Assembly: GCA_963730535.1 (NCBI GenBank)
Contig: CAVSRU010000005.1
Span: 248,001 to 312,000, forward strand
Length of the DNA stretch: 64,000 nucleotides
DNA from: DASSUW01 sp963730535
GTDB taxonomy: Bacteria; Actinomycetota; Thermoleophilia; Solirubrobacterales; Solirubrobacteraceae
Direction: 5' to 3'
Both the position numbers and the translations under genes were made by a program. Of the stretch, positions 51,550 to 59,447 are shown one piece after another; within the stretch, counting starts at the first letter, position 1, and each line of letters begins with the position of its first letter. The notes beneath the pieces were generated by a model. The model saw nothing but the letters and a program-made list of their open reading frames with translations, had not been told where the DNA came from and ran no database searches.

Positions 51550-52182
51550 TCATCCGAGCGCGGATGCCATGTCGCGCACCGCCCGCAGCGTGCCCCGCAC
51601 CGTGCCGGTGACCTTCGAGCGGCCCGCCCGCGGATGATGGCTCACGGGCACCTCCTCGATCCGCCACCCCGCGCGGGCGCCGCGCAGGACCATCTCCAGC
51701 GGCCAGCCGAAGCGCCGGTCCTCGATGCCGAGGGCGAGCAGGCCCTCCCGGCGGGCGGCGCGCATCGGCCCCAGGTCGGTCAGCCGCGCGCCGGTGCGGC
51801 GCCGCAGCTCGAACGCCAGCGCGCGGTTGGCGAGCAGGGCGTGGAGCGGCTGGCCGCCACTCCGCGCTCCGAGCACGAGGTCCGCCGCGCCGGCGCCGAC
51901 GGGGTCCGCCACGCGTGGCAGCTCGCGGGGGTCGAAGGATGCGTCGCTGTCCATGAAGCAGACGACGTCCGCGCGCGCGGCGGTCAGGCCCGCGTGGCAG
52001 GCGGCGCCGAACCCCGGCTGCGGCTCCCTCACAACCTGGGCGCCGAGCGAGGCGGCGAGCTCGCCCGAGCCGTCGGTCGAGCCGTTGTCGACCACGATCG
52101 GCTCGTAGCCCGCGGGCATGCGCTCGAGGACCCACGGGAGCGCCTCGCGCTCGTCGAGCACGGGCAGGACGACGTCAGGCAT
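51550..52182 (-). CDS. Glycosyltransferase family 2
   Basis: A 210-residue GT-A enzyme: VVLPVLDEREALPWVLERMP, VVDNGSTDGSGELAASLGA, GFGAACHAGLTAARADVVCFMDSDASF (DxD) and GWPLEMVLRGARAGWRIEEVPVSHHPR. No membrane anchor, so it acts in the cytosol on a lipid or soluble acceptor. First gene of the GT2 / DUF2064 / methyltransferase / molybdoenzyme string, divergent from the epimerase gene (68-base gap). Confidence 0.9.
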   Translation of the reverse strand: MPDVVLPVLDEREALPWVLERMPAGYEPIVVDNGSTDGSGELAASLGAQVVREPQPGFGAACHAGLTAARADVVCFMDSDASFDPRELPRVADPVGAGAADLVLGARSGGQPLHALLANRALAFELRRRTGARLTDLGPMRAARREGLLALGIEDRRFGWPLEMVLRGARAGWRIEEVPVSHHPRAGRSKVTGTVRGTLRAVRDMASALG

Positions 52183-52250
52183 GCGACCCCATTACCCCTA
52201 GTGCGCGCGACGGGCGCGCGAGGATCACCGGCCCGCTACGGTGCCGCGCC

Positions 52251-53294
52251 ATGCCTGGACCGATCCTGGTCACCGGCGGCGCCGGCTTCATCGGCTCGCA
52301 CGTCGTCGACGCGCTGCTGGAGGCGGGGCAGGAGGTCCGCGTGCTCGACGCGCTGCTCGCCGGCGCCCATCGCGAGCGGCCCTCGTACGTCGACGAGCGC
52401 GCCGAGTGGATCGAGGGGGACGTCCGCGATCCGGAGGTGGCCGCCGCGGCCGTCGACGGCGCGGAGGCCGTCTGCCACCAGGCCGCGATGGTCGGCCTCG
52501 GGACCGACATCGGGGACATCGCGGACTACGTCGCGCACAACGACCTCGGCACCGCGGTGCTCCTGCGGGCGCTGGCCGCGCGCGGCTTCGCGGGCCGGTT
52601 CGTGCTCGCCTCGAGCATGGTGGTCTACGGCGAGGGCCGTTACGCCTGTCCGCGCCACGGGATCGTGCGGCCGGGGCCGCGCGCGGCGGCTGACCTCGAC
52701 GCCGGGCGCTACGAGCCGCCCTGCCCGCTGTGCGGCGCGGCACTGGAGCCCCGGAGCGTGCCCGAGGACGCGGCGCCGGATCCACGCAACGTGTACGCGG
52801 CGACCAAGCTCGCGCAGGAGCACCTGTGCGCGTCGTACGCGCGTGAGACCGGGGCGGTGGTGACCGCGCTGCGCTACCACAACGTCTACGGGCCGCGGAT
52901 GCCGCGCGACACACCCTACGCGGGCGTGGCCAGCATCTTCCGCTCGGCGCTCGCCGCCGGCGACGCGCCGCGGGTGTTCGAGGACGGCGGCCAGCGCCGC
53001 GACTTCGTGCACGTGCGCGACGTGGCACGAGCCAACGTGCTCGCGCTCGAGAGCGACGTGCCCGGGGCCTTCAACATCGCGAGCGGCACGCCCCGGACGG
53101 TGCTGGACATGGCTGACGCGCTGGCGCGGGCGGTCGGCGGCCCGGCGCCCATGGTCACCGGCGAGTGGCGCGCCGGCGACGTCCGCCACGTGTTCGCGTC
53201 GGCGGACGCCGCGGCCGAGCGGCTCGGCTTCCGGGCGGTCGAGGACTTCGACGCGGGGATGGCGGAGTTCGCCGCCGCCCCGCTGCGGGCATAG
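52251..53294 (+). CDS. NAD-dependent epimerase/dehydratase with Cys-rich insert
   Basis: A 347-residue extended SDR. Rossmann motif TGGAGFIGSHVVDALL at residues 7-22, ASSMVVYGEG, YAATKLAQEH (Tyr/Lys catalytic pair), RYHNVYGPRMP and GGQRRDFVHVRDVA. Between the Ser and Tyr motifs lies an insert with CPRHG, then CPLCGAAL about 30 residues later, which could bind zinc. It probably makes a nucleotide sugar for nearby transferases. Starts ATG at 52251. Confidence 0.88.
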   Translation: MPGPILVTGGAGFIGSHVVDALLEAGQEVRVLDALLAGAHRERPSYVDERAEWIEGDVRDPEVAAAAVDGAEAVCHQAAMVGLGTDIGDIADYVAHNDLGTAVLLRALAARGFAGRFVLASSMVVYGEGRYACPRHGIVRPGPRAAADLDAGRYEPPCPLCGAALEPRSVPEDAAPDPRNVYAATKLAQEHLCASYARETGAVVTALRYHNVYGPRMPRDTPYAGVASIFRSALAAGDAPRVFEDGGQRRDFVHVRDVARANVLALESDVPGAFNIASGTPRTVLDMADALARAVGGPAPMVTGEWRAGDVRHVFASADAAAERLGFRAVEDFDAGMAEFAAAPLRA

Positions 53295-53301
53295 GGGCGG
53301 C

Positions 53302-54141
53302 ATGGCGCCTCGGGTCGCGGTCGTCGGTCACGTCGAATGGGTGATGTTCGCGCGCGTGCCTCGCGTCCCCGCGACCGGGGAGATCGTCGAGGCGACCGAG
53401 TACTGGGAGGACGTCGGCGGCTCCGGCGCGGTGGCCGCCGTGCAGCTCGCCAAGCTCGCGGGCCAGGCGGCGTTCTTCACCGCGGTCGGCGACGACGAGC
53501 TGGGACGGCGCGCGACCGCGCGGCTGGGGGAGCTGGGCGTGCAGATGCACGCGGCGCTGAGGGACGTGCCGCAGCGGCACGGTTGGGTGCACCTGGACGC
53601 CGAGGGCGAGCGCACGATCACGACGATCGGCGAGCGGATCGTGGCCCACGGCGACGACCCACTCCCGTGGGACGAGCTGGCCGGCTACGACGGGGTCTAC
53701 TTCACGGGCGGCGACGTAGCCGCACTCCGGCTGGCGCGCCGCGCGCGTCGCCTGGTCGCCACGCCGCGGGCGTACGACACGATCGCCGCCTCGGGCGTCG
53801 ACCTCGACGCCCTCGTGCGCTCGGCCAAGGACCCGGGAGAGCAGCGCGCCGAGGAGGGCCTCGACCCGGCGCCGGACCTCGTCGTGGCGACAGCCGGCAA
53901 GGAGGGCGGCGAGTGGATCGGCGAGGACCGCTCGACCGGCACCTGGAAGGCCGCCGAGCTGCCGGGGCCGCGAGGCGATGCCTACGGCGCGGGCGACTCG
54001 TTCGCCGCCGCGTTCACGTACGCCCTCGCCGCCGATCTGCCGCTCGACGAGGCGCTCCAGCTCGCCGCTCGCGCAGGCGCCCACAAGCTCGCGGGCCGGG
54101 CCGCGTACGACGGCCAGCTCACCGCCGCCGACCTCGCCTGA
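53302..54141 (+). CDS. PfkB-family carbohydrate kinase
   Basis: A 279-residue ribokinase-fold enzyme: VAVVGHVEWVMFARVPRVP at the start, the GGSGAVAAVQLAKLAG segment, AVGDDELGRRA, and the C-terminal signature DAYGAGDSFAAAFTYAL, with the catalytic Asp in GAGDSF. The sugar substrate is unknown. It lies 7 bases after the epimerase gene, suggesting shared transcription and a sugar-metabolism role. Confidence 0.9.
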   Translation: MAPRVAVVGHVEWVMFARVPRVPATGEIVEATEYWEDVGGSGAVAAVQLAKLAGQAAFFTAVGDDELGRRATARLGELGVQMHAALRDVPQRHGWVHLDAEGERTITTIGERIVAHGDDPLPWDELAGYDGVYFTGGDVAALRLARRARRLVATPRAYDTIAASGVDLDALVRSAKDPGEQRAEEGLDPAPDLVVATAGKEGGEWIGEDRSTGTWKAAELPGPRGDAYGAGDSFAAAFTYALAADLPLDEALQLAARAGAHKLAGRAAYDGQLTAADLA

Positions 54142-54170
54142 AACGCTCAAGTCCTGGCCAGCGCTGCGAC

Positions 54171-55127
54171 TCAGCGGACCTGCAGGACGGCGGCCCCCTC
54201 GATCCGGCCCTCGCGGAGGCGGGTCAGCGCTTCCTCGGCCTGGTCGAGCGCGAACGTCTGGACGGTCGTGCGGATCGGGATGCGCGGCGCCAGTTCGAGG
54301 AACTCCGCCGCGTCCGCGCGGGTGAGGTTGGCGACCGAGCGCAGGATCCGCTCCTCCCACAGCAGCCGGTAGGGGAGGGAGGGGATGTCGGACATGTGGA
54401 TGCCGGCGCAGACGACCGTGGCGCCGGGCGCGCTGGCGCGCAGGGCCGCCGGGACGAGCGCCCCGACTGGAGCGAAGATGATCGCCGCGTCGAGCGGCTC
54501 CGGCCCGGGCGCCGTCGCGTCGCCCGCCCACTCGGCCCCCAGCGAGCGGGCGAGGGCCTGGGCCGCCTCGTCCTCCGCGCGCGTGAACGCGAACACGCGG
54601 CGCCCCTCGTGCACGGCGACCTGGCAGACGATGTGGGCGGACGCACCGAAGCCGTAGAGGCCGAGGCGCTCGCCGTCGCCCGCCAGCCGCAGCGCCCGGT
54701 GGCCGATCAGCCCGCCGCACAGCAGCGGCGCCACCTCGAGGTCGGTCATCCCTTGCGGCAGCGGGAAGCAGTAGCGCTCGTCGGCGACCGCATATTCGGC
54801 GTACCCGCCGTCGACGTCGCGCCCGGTGAAGCGGGCCCGCCGGCACAGGTTCTCGCGGCCCGAGCGGCAGTACTCGCACTCCCCGCAGGTCCACGCCAGC
54901 CAGGGGACGCCGAGCCGCCGCCCGTCCTCCGTCGTGGCGACGATCTGGTGGCCGAGCACGAGCGGGAGATGGCCGGGCTCGAGCTCGCCGTCGCGCAGGT
55001 GGAGGTCGGTCCGGCACACGCCGCAGGCGTGCACGCGCAGCAGGAGCCGGCCGGGGCCCGGCTCGGGCTCCGGCACGTCGGCGATCCGGAGCGGGCGGCC
55101 GGGCGCGTCGAGCAGCGCGGCGCGCAT
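54171..55127 (-). CDS. Zinc-dependent alcohol dehydrogenase
   Basis: A 318-residue MDR enzyme, a little shorter than the usual 340. Catalytic zinc ligands Cys38 (GVCRTDLH) and His60 (VLGHQIV); structural zinc site Cys81, Cys84, Cys87 and Cys95 (CGECEYCRSGRENLC). The dinucleotide site is GLYGFGASAHIV, a GxGxxA variant. Oxidises an alcohol or reduces an aldehyde; substrate open. The ATG overlaps the stop of the ferredoxin-like gene. Confidence 0.9.
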   Translation of the reverse strand: MRAALLDAPGRPLRIADVPEPEPGPGRLLLRVHACGVCRTDLHLRDGELEPGHLPLVLGHQIVATTEDGRRLGVPWLAWTCGECEYCRSGRENLCRRARFTGRDVDGGYAEYAVADERYCFPLPQGMTDLEVAPLLCGGLIGHRALRLAGDGERLGLYGFGASAHIVCQVAVHEGRRVFAFTRAEDEAAQALARSLGAEWAGDATAPGPEPLDAAIIFAPVGALVPAALRASAPGATVVCAGIHMSDIPSLPYRLLWEERILRSVANLTRADAAEFLELAPRIPIRTTVQTFALDQAEEALTRLREGRIEGAAVLQVR

Positions 55128-56011
55128 CAGGCCGCCCGTTCGGCGGCAACGAGGTCGGTGAGCGCGACGACCGCGACGGTCTCCGGCTCGTCGCCGCAGG
55201 AGAGCGGCCGCGAGCGGTCGTCGACGCGCCGCGTGACCGTCGCGTGCAGCAGCGCCCCGTCGCGCGTGCGCAGCGTGACGACGGCGCGATCCTCGCCGGC
55301 GTCCACGGCCTCCAGGGCGAGGTCGTCGAGCCGGCGGAGGCCCAGGCGGCGGCGGACGAGGACGTCGGCCGCCTGCACCGCCCACGGGTCGCCGGCGCGG
55401 CCGCGGAGGCGCTCGAGCGCGATCGACCCCGCCTCGTAGGCGGCCACGATCTCCGGCCCCGCGGCCGCCGGCACGCGGCCGAACGCGAGCCCGTGCGGGA
55501 AGGCCAGGAAGGTCGCCGCGAAGCGATGCCCGCCGATGTGCCCGATCTCCCACGTCTGCTCGGGCCGCGCCGCCCGCAGCGCTCGCGCCAGGGGGCGTCC
55601 GCGGCGGGCGCAGCACGGGTCGCGCTTGCCGTGGGTGCAGACGGCGTAGACCGGCTCGTGCCACCGCTCGCCGCCGTCGAGGTCGAGCTCGAGGACCTCG
55701 GCCGGGTCGCCGATCTGGTGCCGCGCGAGGCGCGGGCCGTCGCGACCCGTGTCGGCCACGAACACCGTCCGCCGCGCGAGCGCCGCGCGCCGCGAGGAGC
55801 GCCGGATGAGGTGGACCTTGAAGCCCGCCTCGTCGGCGCGCGCGAGCAGCGCGCGGGCGATCCCCTCGTCGAGGTCGCTGTTGGTGACGGCGTTGCGGCC
55901 CGTCCACGGCCCCGGCTGCTCGAGCAGCAGGAAGCGGCGGGCGGCCGGGGCGGTCGCGGCGAGGTCCTCGCCCAGCCGCTCGCCGAGGACGGAGCAGGCG
56001 ACGGCCGTCAA
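55127..56011 (-). CDS. Sucrase-ferredoxin-like (thioredoxin-fold [2Fe-2S]) protein
   Basis: A 294-residue protein of the Suc_Fer-like family: EQPGPWTGRNAV in the first half and the cluster-binding core VCTHGKRDPCCARRGRPL followed by WEIGHIGGHRFAATFLAFPHGL. The four Cys and His residues suggest a [2Fe-2S] cluster. The physiological role of the family is unclear; electron transfer is inferred. Overlaps the small membrane protein upstream (ATGA) and the dehydrogenase downstream. Confidence 0.85.
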   Translation of the reverse strand: MTAVACSVLGERLGEDLAATAPAARRFLLLEQPGPWTGRNAVTNSDLDEGIARALLARADEAGFKVHLIRRSSRRAALARRTVFVADTGRDGPRLARHQIGDPAEVLELDLDGGERWHEPVYAVCTHGKRDPCCARRGRPLARALRAARPEQTWEIGHIGGHRFAATFLAFPHGLAFGRVPAAAGPEIVAAYEAGSIALERLRGRAGDPWAVQAADVLVRRRLGLRRLDDLALEAVDAGEDRAVVTLRTRDGALLHATVTRRVDDRSRPLSCGDEPETVAVVALTDLVAAERAA

Positions 56012-56346
56012 CGCCGCTTGATCGGCGCGCGTGCCGGCACCGGCTCCGGCACGCCACGGCGAGAGTGGGCGGGCGCTGGGCGCAGGTCGCCCCCGTGATC
56101 GCGGCGCCGCCGCGGCCAGGGATCCGAGTGGGCGAGCGGGAGGTCGAGGCCGCCCGAGGGTCCCGACGGGCGCTCCGGCTCGGGCGTGTTCCCGCCGCCG
56201 CCACGGCCGTCATCCGAATCGTCGTCGTCCTCTCGCAGCCGGAAGAACCAGACCAGCCAGACGATCAGGGCGCCGATGTCGAAGACGCGAAGCCCGACCA
56301 TGAAGATCCACCCCTCAAGCGTCACTTCACTGCGCAGGCTAGCCAT
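56008..56346 (-). CDS. Small single-span membrane protein with Pro/Arg-rich tail
   Basis: A 112-residue protein. One helix at about residues 13-38 (WIFMVGLRVFDIGALIVWLVWFF), then an acidic run REDDDDSDDG, a Gly stretch and a disordered Pro/Arg tail. It resembles short actinobacterial membrane proteins of unknown role. Its stop overlaps the ferredoxin-like gene start. The start is probably the GTG/ATG at 56346; a shorter one within the helix region is possible. Confidence 0.6.
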   Translation of the reverse strand: MASLRSEVTLEGWIFMVGLRVFDIGALIVWLVWFFRLREDDDDSDDGRGGGGNTPEPERPSGPSGGLDLPLAHSDPWPRRRRDHGGDLRPAPAHSRRGVPEPVPARAPIKRR

Positions 56347-56371
56347 TTCTGCGAGCGGGAGCGAGTCCTTT

Positions 56372-57226
56372 TTAGGTCTCGAGCCAGTGCTCGAGCAGCC
56401 GGCGGGCGATGGCGAAGCGAGGCGGGAGGCCGTACGGCCCTTCCTCGCGGCCGGCCGCCACGATCTCCTCGGTCGTGAACCAGCGCAGGTCCTCGAGCTC
56501 GCGGTCGATCCGGCGCGGCTCGCCGGCGCGCCAGGGCGCGATGAAGCCGATCATCAGCGAGGTCGGGAACGGCCACGGCTGCGAGGCGATGTAGGCCGGC
56601 GGGCCGACCTCGACGCCCGCTTCCTCCTTGATCTCCCGCGCCACCGCCTCCTCGAGGCTCTCGCCGGGCTCCACGAACCCGGCCAGCGCCGAGTAGCGGC
56701 CCTGCGGCCAGCTCGGCTGGCGGCCGAGCAGCACCCGGTCCCCGTCGGTGACGAGCATGATCACGACCGGGTCGGTGCGCGGATGATGCTCGCTGCCGCA
56801 GCGCTCGCAGCGCCGCATGATCCCGCCCGCGACGACCGTGGTGCGAGCGCCGCACACCGAGCAGTGCGGGTGCCGGCGGTGCCAGTTGACGAGCGCCGCG
56901 GCGTGGGCGGCGAGCCCGGCGTCCCCCTCGGGGAGGAAGGCCGCCGCCTCCCGAAGGCCGACCGCCCCGGCGCGCGGGCCGTCGGCGACGACGGCGAACA
57001 CGGGTCCGTCGCCGTCGAGGCCCAGCAGCAGCGGCTCGCCGGGCTGCTCGAGCTCGGAGAGCGGCACGAGCGCGAGCCGCCCGTCGGTCACCTGGACCGC
57101 AGCGTCGCTCGCCACCACCGCTCGCGCGCGCGGGTCGGCGCGCTGGGCGGCGAGCCAGTCGTCGTCGGTGCGGTGCTCGGCCGCGCGGTCGAGAAGCTCG
57201 CCCGTGAAGGTGATCGGGTCTGGCAC
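56372..57226 (-). CDS. nudC: NAD+ diphosphatase (NudC family)
   Basis: Cleaves NAD(H) and removes NAD caps from RNA. The zinc ribbon CSVCGARTTVVAGG / CERCG is near residues 120-150. The Nudix box GFVEPGESLEEAVAREIKEEAGVEV and the NudC-specific SQPWPFPTSLMIGF follow. Length with the GTG at 57226 is 284 residues. A TTG at 57256 would extend it into the intergenic element, so I reject that start. It reads away from element copy C. Confidence 0.92.
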   Translation of the reverse strand: MPDPITFTGELLDRAAEHRTDDDWLAAQRADPRARAVVASDAAVQVTDGRLALVPLSELEQPGEPLLLGLDGDGPVFAVVADGPRAGAVGLREAAAFLPEGDAGLAAHAAALVNWHRRHPHCSVCGARTTVVAGGIMRRCERCGSEHHPRTDPVVIMLVTDGDRVLLGRQPSWPQGRYSALAGFVEPGESLEEAVAREIKEEAGVEVGPPAYIASQPWPFPTSLMIGFIAPWRAGEPRRIDRELEDLRWFTTEEIVAAGREEGPYGLPPRFAIARRLLEHWLET

Positions 57227-57245
57227 TGGCGGGACAGTAGTCCCG

Positions 57246-57457
57246 GCGCACGTCAACGGCGGCTGGGTAGGGAGGCTGGGGAGCGAGCCGGTGCGCGAAC
57301 TATCGCGGTTTACCCCCGGAAACCGACGGTGATCGGGGATAGTTCGGCGAACCTTGTCGAGTTAGCCCCGGAAACCGGGGCTAACTCGACGCAGTTCGGG
57401 CCATCGCCAGCCACGCTGGCTCCCTCGCCTCCCTACCCAGCCGCAGTTGAAGTTCGC
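57246..57457. repeat. TIR-bounded twin-hairpin intergenic element, copy C
   Basis: Terminal inverted repeats at 57246-57275 and 57427-57457 sharing GGCTGGGTAGGGAGGC. Two 51-base hairpins at 57296-57346 and 57348-57398, arms of 24 with an AAA loop, separated by a single base. The whole element is the reverse complement of copy B in layout. The hairpin at 57348 is nearly perfect (21 of 24), while the other pairs at 18 of 24. It lies between the lysE stop (57463) and the nudC start (57226), both on the minus strand. Confidence 0.92.
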
Positions 57458-57462
57458 GGGCG

Positions 57463-58074
57463 CTACCGCGACGTCAACGCCAGCCGCGCGCCCAATGCCA
57501 CGAACGAGCCGGCGAAGACGCGGCGCATCCACGTCATCACCCGCGGCCGCGAGATCACCTGGCGGCGGACCGCCGCCGCGAACAGCCCGTAGATCGCGAA
57601 CACGACGAACGTGACGAGCATGAAGACGGCGCTCAGCTGCACCATCCGCAGCAGCGTGCTGCCCGCGTCCGCGTCCACGAACTGCGGCAGGAACGCGAAG
57701 AAGAAGATCGTCAGCTTCGGGTTGAGGATGTTGATCAGCACGCCGGTGACGATGACTTTGCGCGCCGACCGCGGGGCGCCTTCCTCCTCGACGGTCAGGG
57801 CGCCCCGCTCCCGCAGCGTGCTCCAGGCCAGATAGAGCAGGTACGCAACGCCCAGGTACTTGAGCGTCTGGAAGGCGACCGCGCTGGTGTGCAGGAGCGC
57901 CGCGAGGCCGGTGATGGCGGCGAGCATGTGCGGCACGATCCCGAGCGTGCAGCCGAACGCGGCGACCACGCTCGCCCGGCCGCCGCGGGCCAGGCCGGCC
58001 GCCAGCGTGTAGAGGACTCCGGTCCCCGGCGTGGCCACGACGATCAACGTGGTCACCAGGAACTCGGCGCTCAC
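57463..58074 (-). CDS. LysE-family exporter
   Basis: A 203-residue membrane exporter of amino acids or related compounds, with six predicted helices. Motifs: LIVVATPGTGVLYTLAAGLARGGRASVVAAFGCTLG at the start, LKYLGVAYLLYLAWSTLRERG, and LINILNPKLTIFFFAFLPQFV, the LysE/RhtB signature. The GTG at 58074 overlaps the sulfite oxidase stop (GTGA). Third gene of a groES / sulfite oxidase / lysE operon. Substrate unknown. Confidence 0.9.
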   Translation of the reverse strand: MSAEFLVTTLIVVATPGTGVLYTLAAGLARGGRASVVAAFGCTLGIVPHMLAAITGLAALLHTSAVAFQTLKYLGVAYLLYLAWSTLRERGALTVEEEGAPRSARKVIVTGVLINILNPKLTIFFFAFLPQFVDADAGSTLLRMVQLSAVFMLVTFVVFAIYGLFAAAVRRQVISRPRVMTWMRRVFAGSFVALGARLALTSR

Positions 58075-59108
58075 GCCACCGTCACCGCCACCCGCTGGAC
58101 CGCGTTGTTGGCGTAGCCGCCGACGTTCCACGGTGCGTCCACCGGCTGGGAGCGGCCCGTCTCGTCGTGCGCGCGCACGCACAGCTCGTGCTCGCCCGGC
58201 CGGGCGTCCCACACGAACGACCACGGCGCCCACGCGGCCGGCCCCGGCGCGGCGCCGAGCGACGCCTCGCCCCACGACGCGCCGCCGTCCACGCTCACCT
58301 CGACCCGCGAGATCGCGCCCCAGCCCGACCATGCGCGGCCCTCCAGCTCCACCGGACCCGCGTCCACGAAGCGGCGGCGCGTGAGGAAGTCCGGGATCCC
58401 GGGCGGGACCATCAGCGAGCGCGGCTCGATCCGCGTCACCGGCGTCCCCGGATCCTCCTCGCTCGTCCGCAGCCGGTAGCCGTGGATCATCTGGTAGCCG
58501 TCGAACGGCTCGTCGACGACGGCGATCCGCGTGAGCCACTTGACGCTCGTCATCCCGTACCAGCCGGGCACCAGCAGCCGCAGCGGGAAGCCGTGCTGGG
58601 GGAGGAGCGGCTCGCCACCCATCGCGTAGGCCAGCAGCACGTCGTCGCGCAGCGCATCGGCCATCGAGAGGCTGCGCTCGTAGTCCTGCACCACGCCGCC
58701 CTCGACGCCACGGTCGAGCCCGGTGAACACGACCTCGACCGCGTCCGGGCCCACGCCCGCCTCGGCGAGCAGCGGCGCCAGCAGCACGCCCGTCCACTCC
58801 GCGGTCCCGACCGCCTCCGAGAGCCACGGCTGGCTGATCGGCCGCGGCTCGAGCCGCGCGCGGCCATTGCCGGCGCACTCCATCGTCACCGGCATCGTGA
58901 CCGGCTCGCGGGCGAGCAGGTCGTCGAGCGAGAGCTCCAGCTCCCGCTCGCCCCGCACCGTCAGCCGCCAGGTCGCCGGATCGACGACGGGGATGTCGTA
59001 GTGGACGAGCAGGTAGTGCAGGCCGGGCGGCGTCAGCTCGTGGCGCAGGCTCTCGAGCGGCATCGCGTGGTTGCGTGCCGCGAGCTGGAGCTCCTCGAGC
59101 GAGATCAC
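58071..59108 (-). CDS. Sulfite oxidase-family molybdopterin enzyme
   Basis: A 345-residue cytosolic Mo-protein. The Mo ligand is Cys78 in PVTMECAGNGRARL, with GTAEWTGVLLAPLL and LPQHGFPLRLLVPGWYGMTSVKWL. The C-terminal dimerisation domain has an immunoglobulin-like layout with RVEVSVDGGASWGEASLG and WSFVWDARPGEHELCVRAHDE. No signal peptide or heme domain, so the electron acceptor must be separate. The GTG start overlaps the groES stop. Sulfite is the best guess for substrate. Confidence 0.9.
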   Translation of the reverse strand: MISLEELQLAARNHAMPLESLRHELTPPGLHYLLVHYDIPVVDPATWRLTVRGERELELSLDDLLAREPVTMPVTMECAGNGRARLEPRPISQPWLSEAVGTAEWTGVLLAPLLAEAGVGPDAVEVVFTGLDRGVEGGVVQDYERSLSMADALRDDVLLAYAMGGEPLLPQHGFPLRLLVPGWYGMTSVKWLTRIAVVDEPFDGYQMIHGYRLRTSEEDPGTPVTRIEPRSLMVPPGIPDFLTRRRFVDAGPVELEGRAWSGWGAISRVEVSVDGGASWGEASLGAAPGPAAWAPWSFVWDARPGEHELCVRAHDETGRSQPVDAPWNVGGYANNAVQRVAVTVA

Positions 59109-59431
59109 GGGGTCGAATACTCCCAGTCGGCCGCCTGCTCGATCACGCCCAGCAGCTCGCCGACGCGGCACACGAGCAGGCGCTCCTCGTCGACCTCGAT
59201 CCACACGCCCGCCGCGGCCGGGAACACCACGTGGTCGCCTGCCTTGACCGGCATCGACACGCCGGCCGACTCCCACCAGTCCACGCCCGGGCCCACCGCC
59301 AGCACGATGCCGTGCTGGGGCGGCGGCTCGTGGTCACCGGGCGGGACGACCAGCCCCGACCGGCGCACCCGGTCGGGGTCGAGCTCCTTGATCACCACGC
59401 GGTCGAACAGGGGCCTGAGCTGACGCTGCAT
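59105..59431 (-). CDS. groES: GroES-like co-chaperonin
   Basis: A 108-residue GroES fold: LRPLFDRVVIKELDPDRVRRSGLVVP, a mobile-loop region DHEPPPQHGIVLAVGPGVD and AGDHVVFPAAAGVWIEVDEERLLVCRVGELLGVIE. GroEL is not adjacent, so it is probably an extra or specialised paralogue. It is cotranscribed with the sulfite oxidase-like gene (GTGA overlap), hinting at a folding role for that enzyme; this is inference. Confidence 0.88.
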   Translation of the reverse strand: MQRQLRPLFDRVVIKELDPDRVRRSGLVVPPGDHEPPPQHGIVLAVGPGVDWWESAGVSMPVKAGDHVVFPAAAGVWIEVDEERLLVCRVGELLGVIEQAADWEYSTP

Positions 59432-59447
59432 CCGTACGCACGATACG

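Noticed and set aside
53155..56213. Long minus-strand frames around the kinase and dehydrogenase genes
   Set aside because: Only the parts with alcohol dehydrogenase and sucrase-ferredoxin motifs are coding; the rest are shadows.
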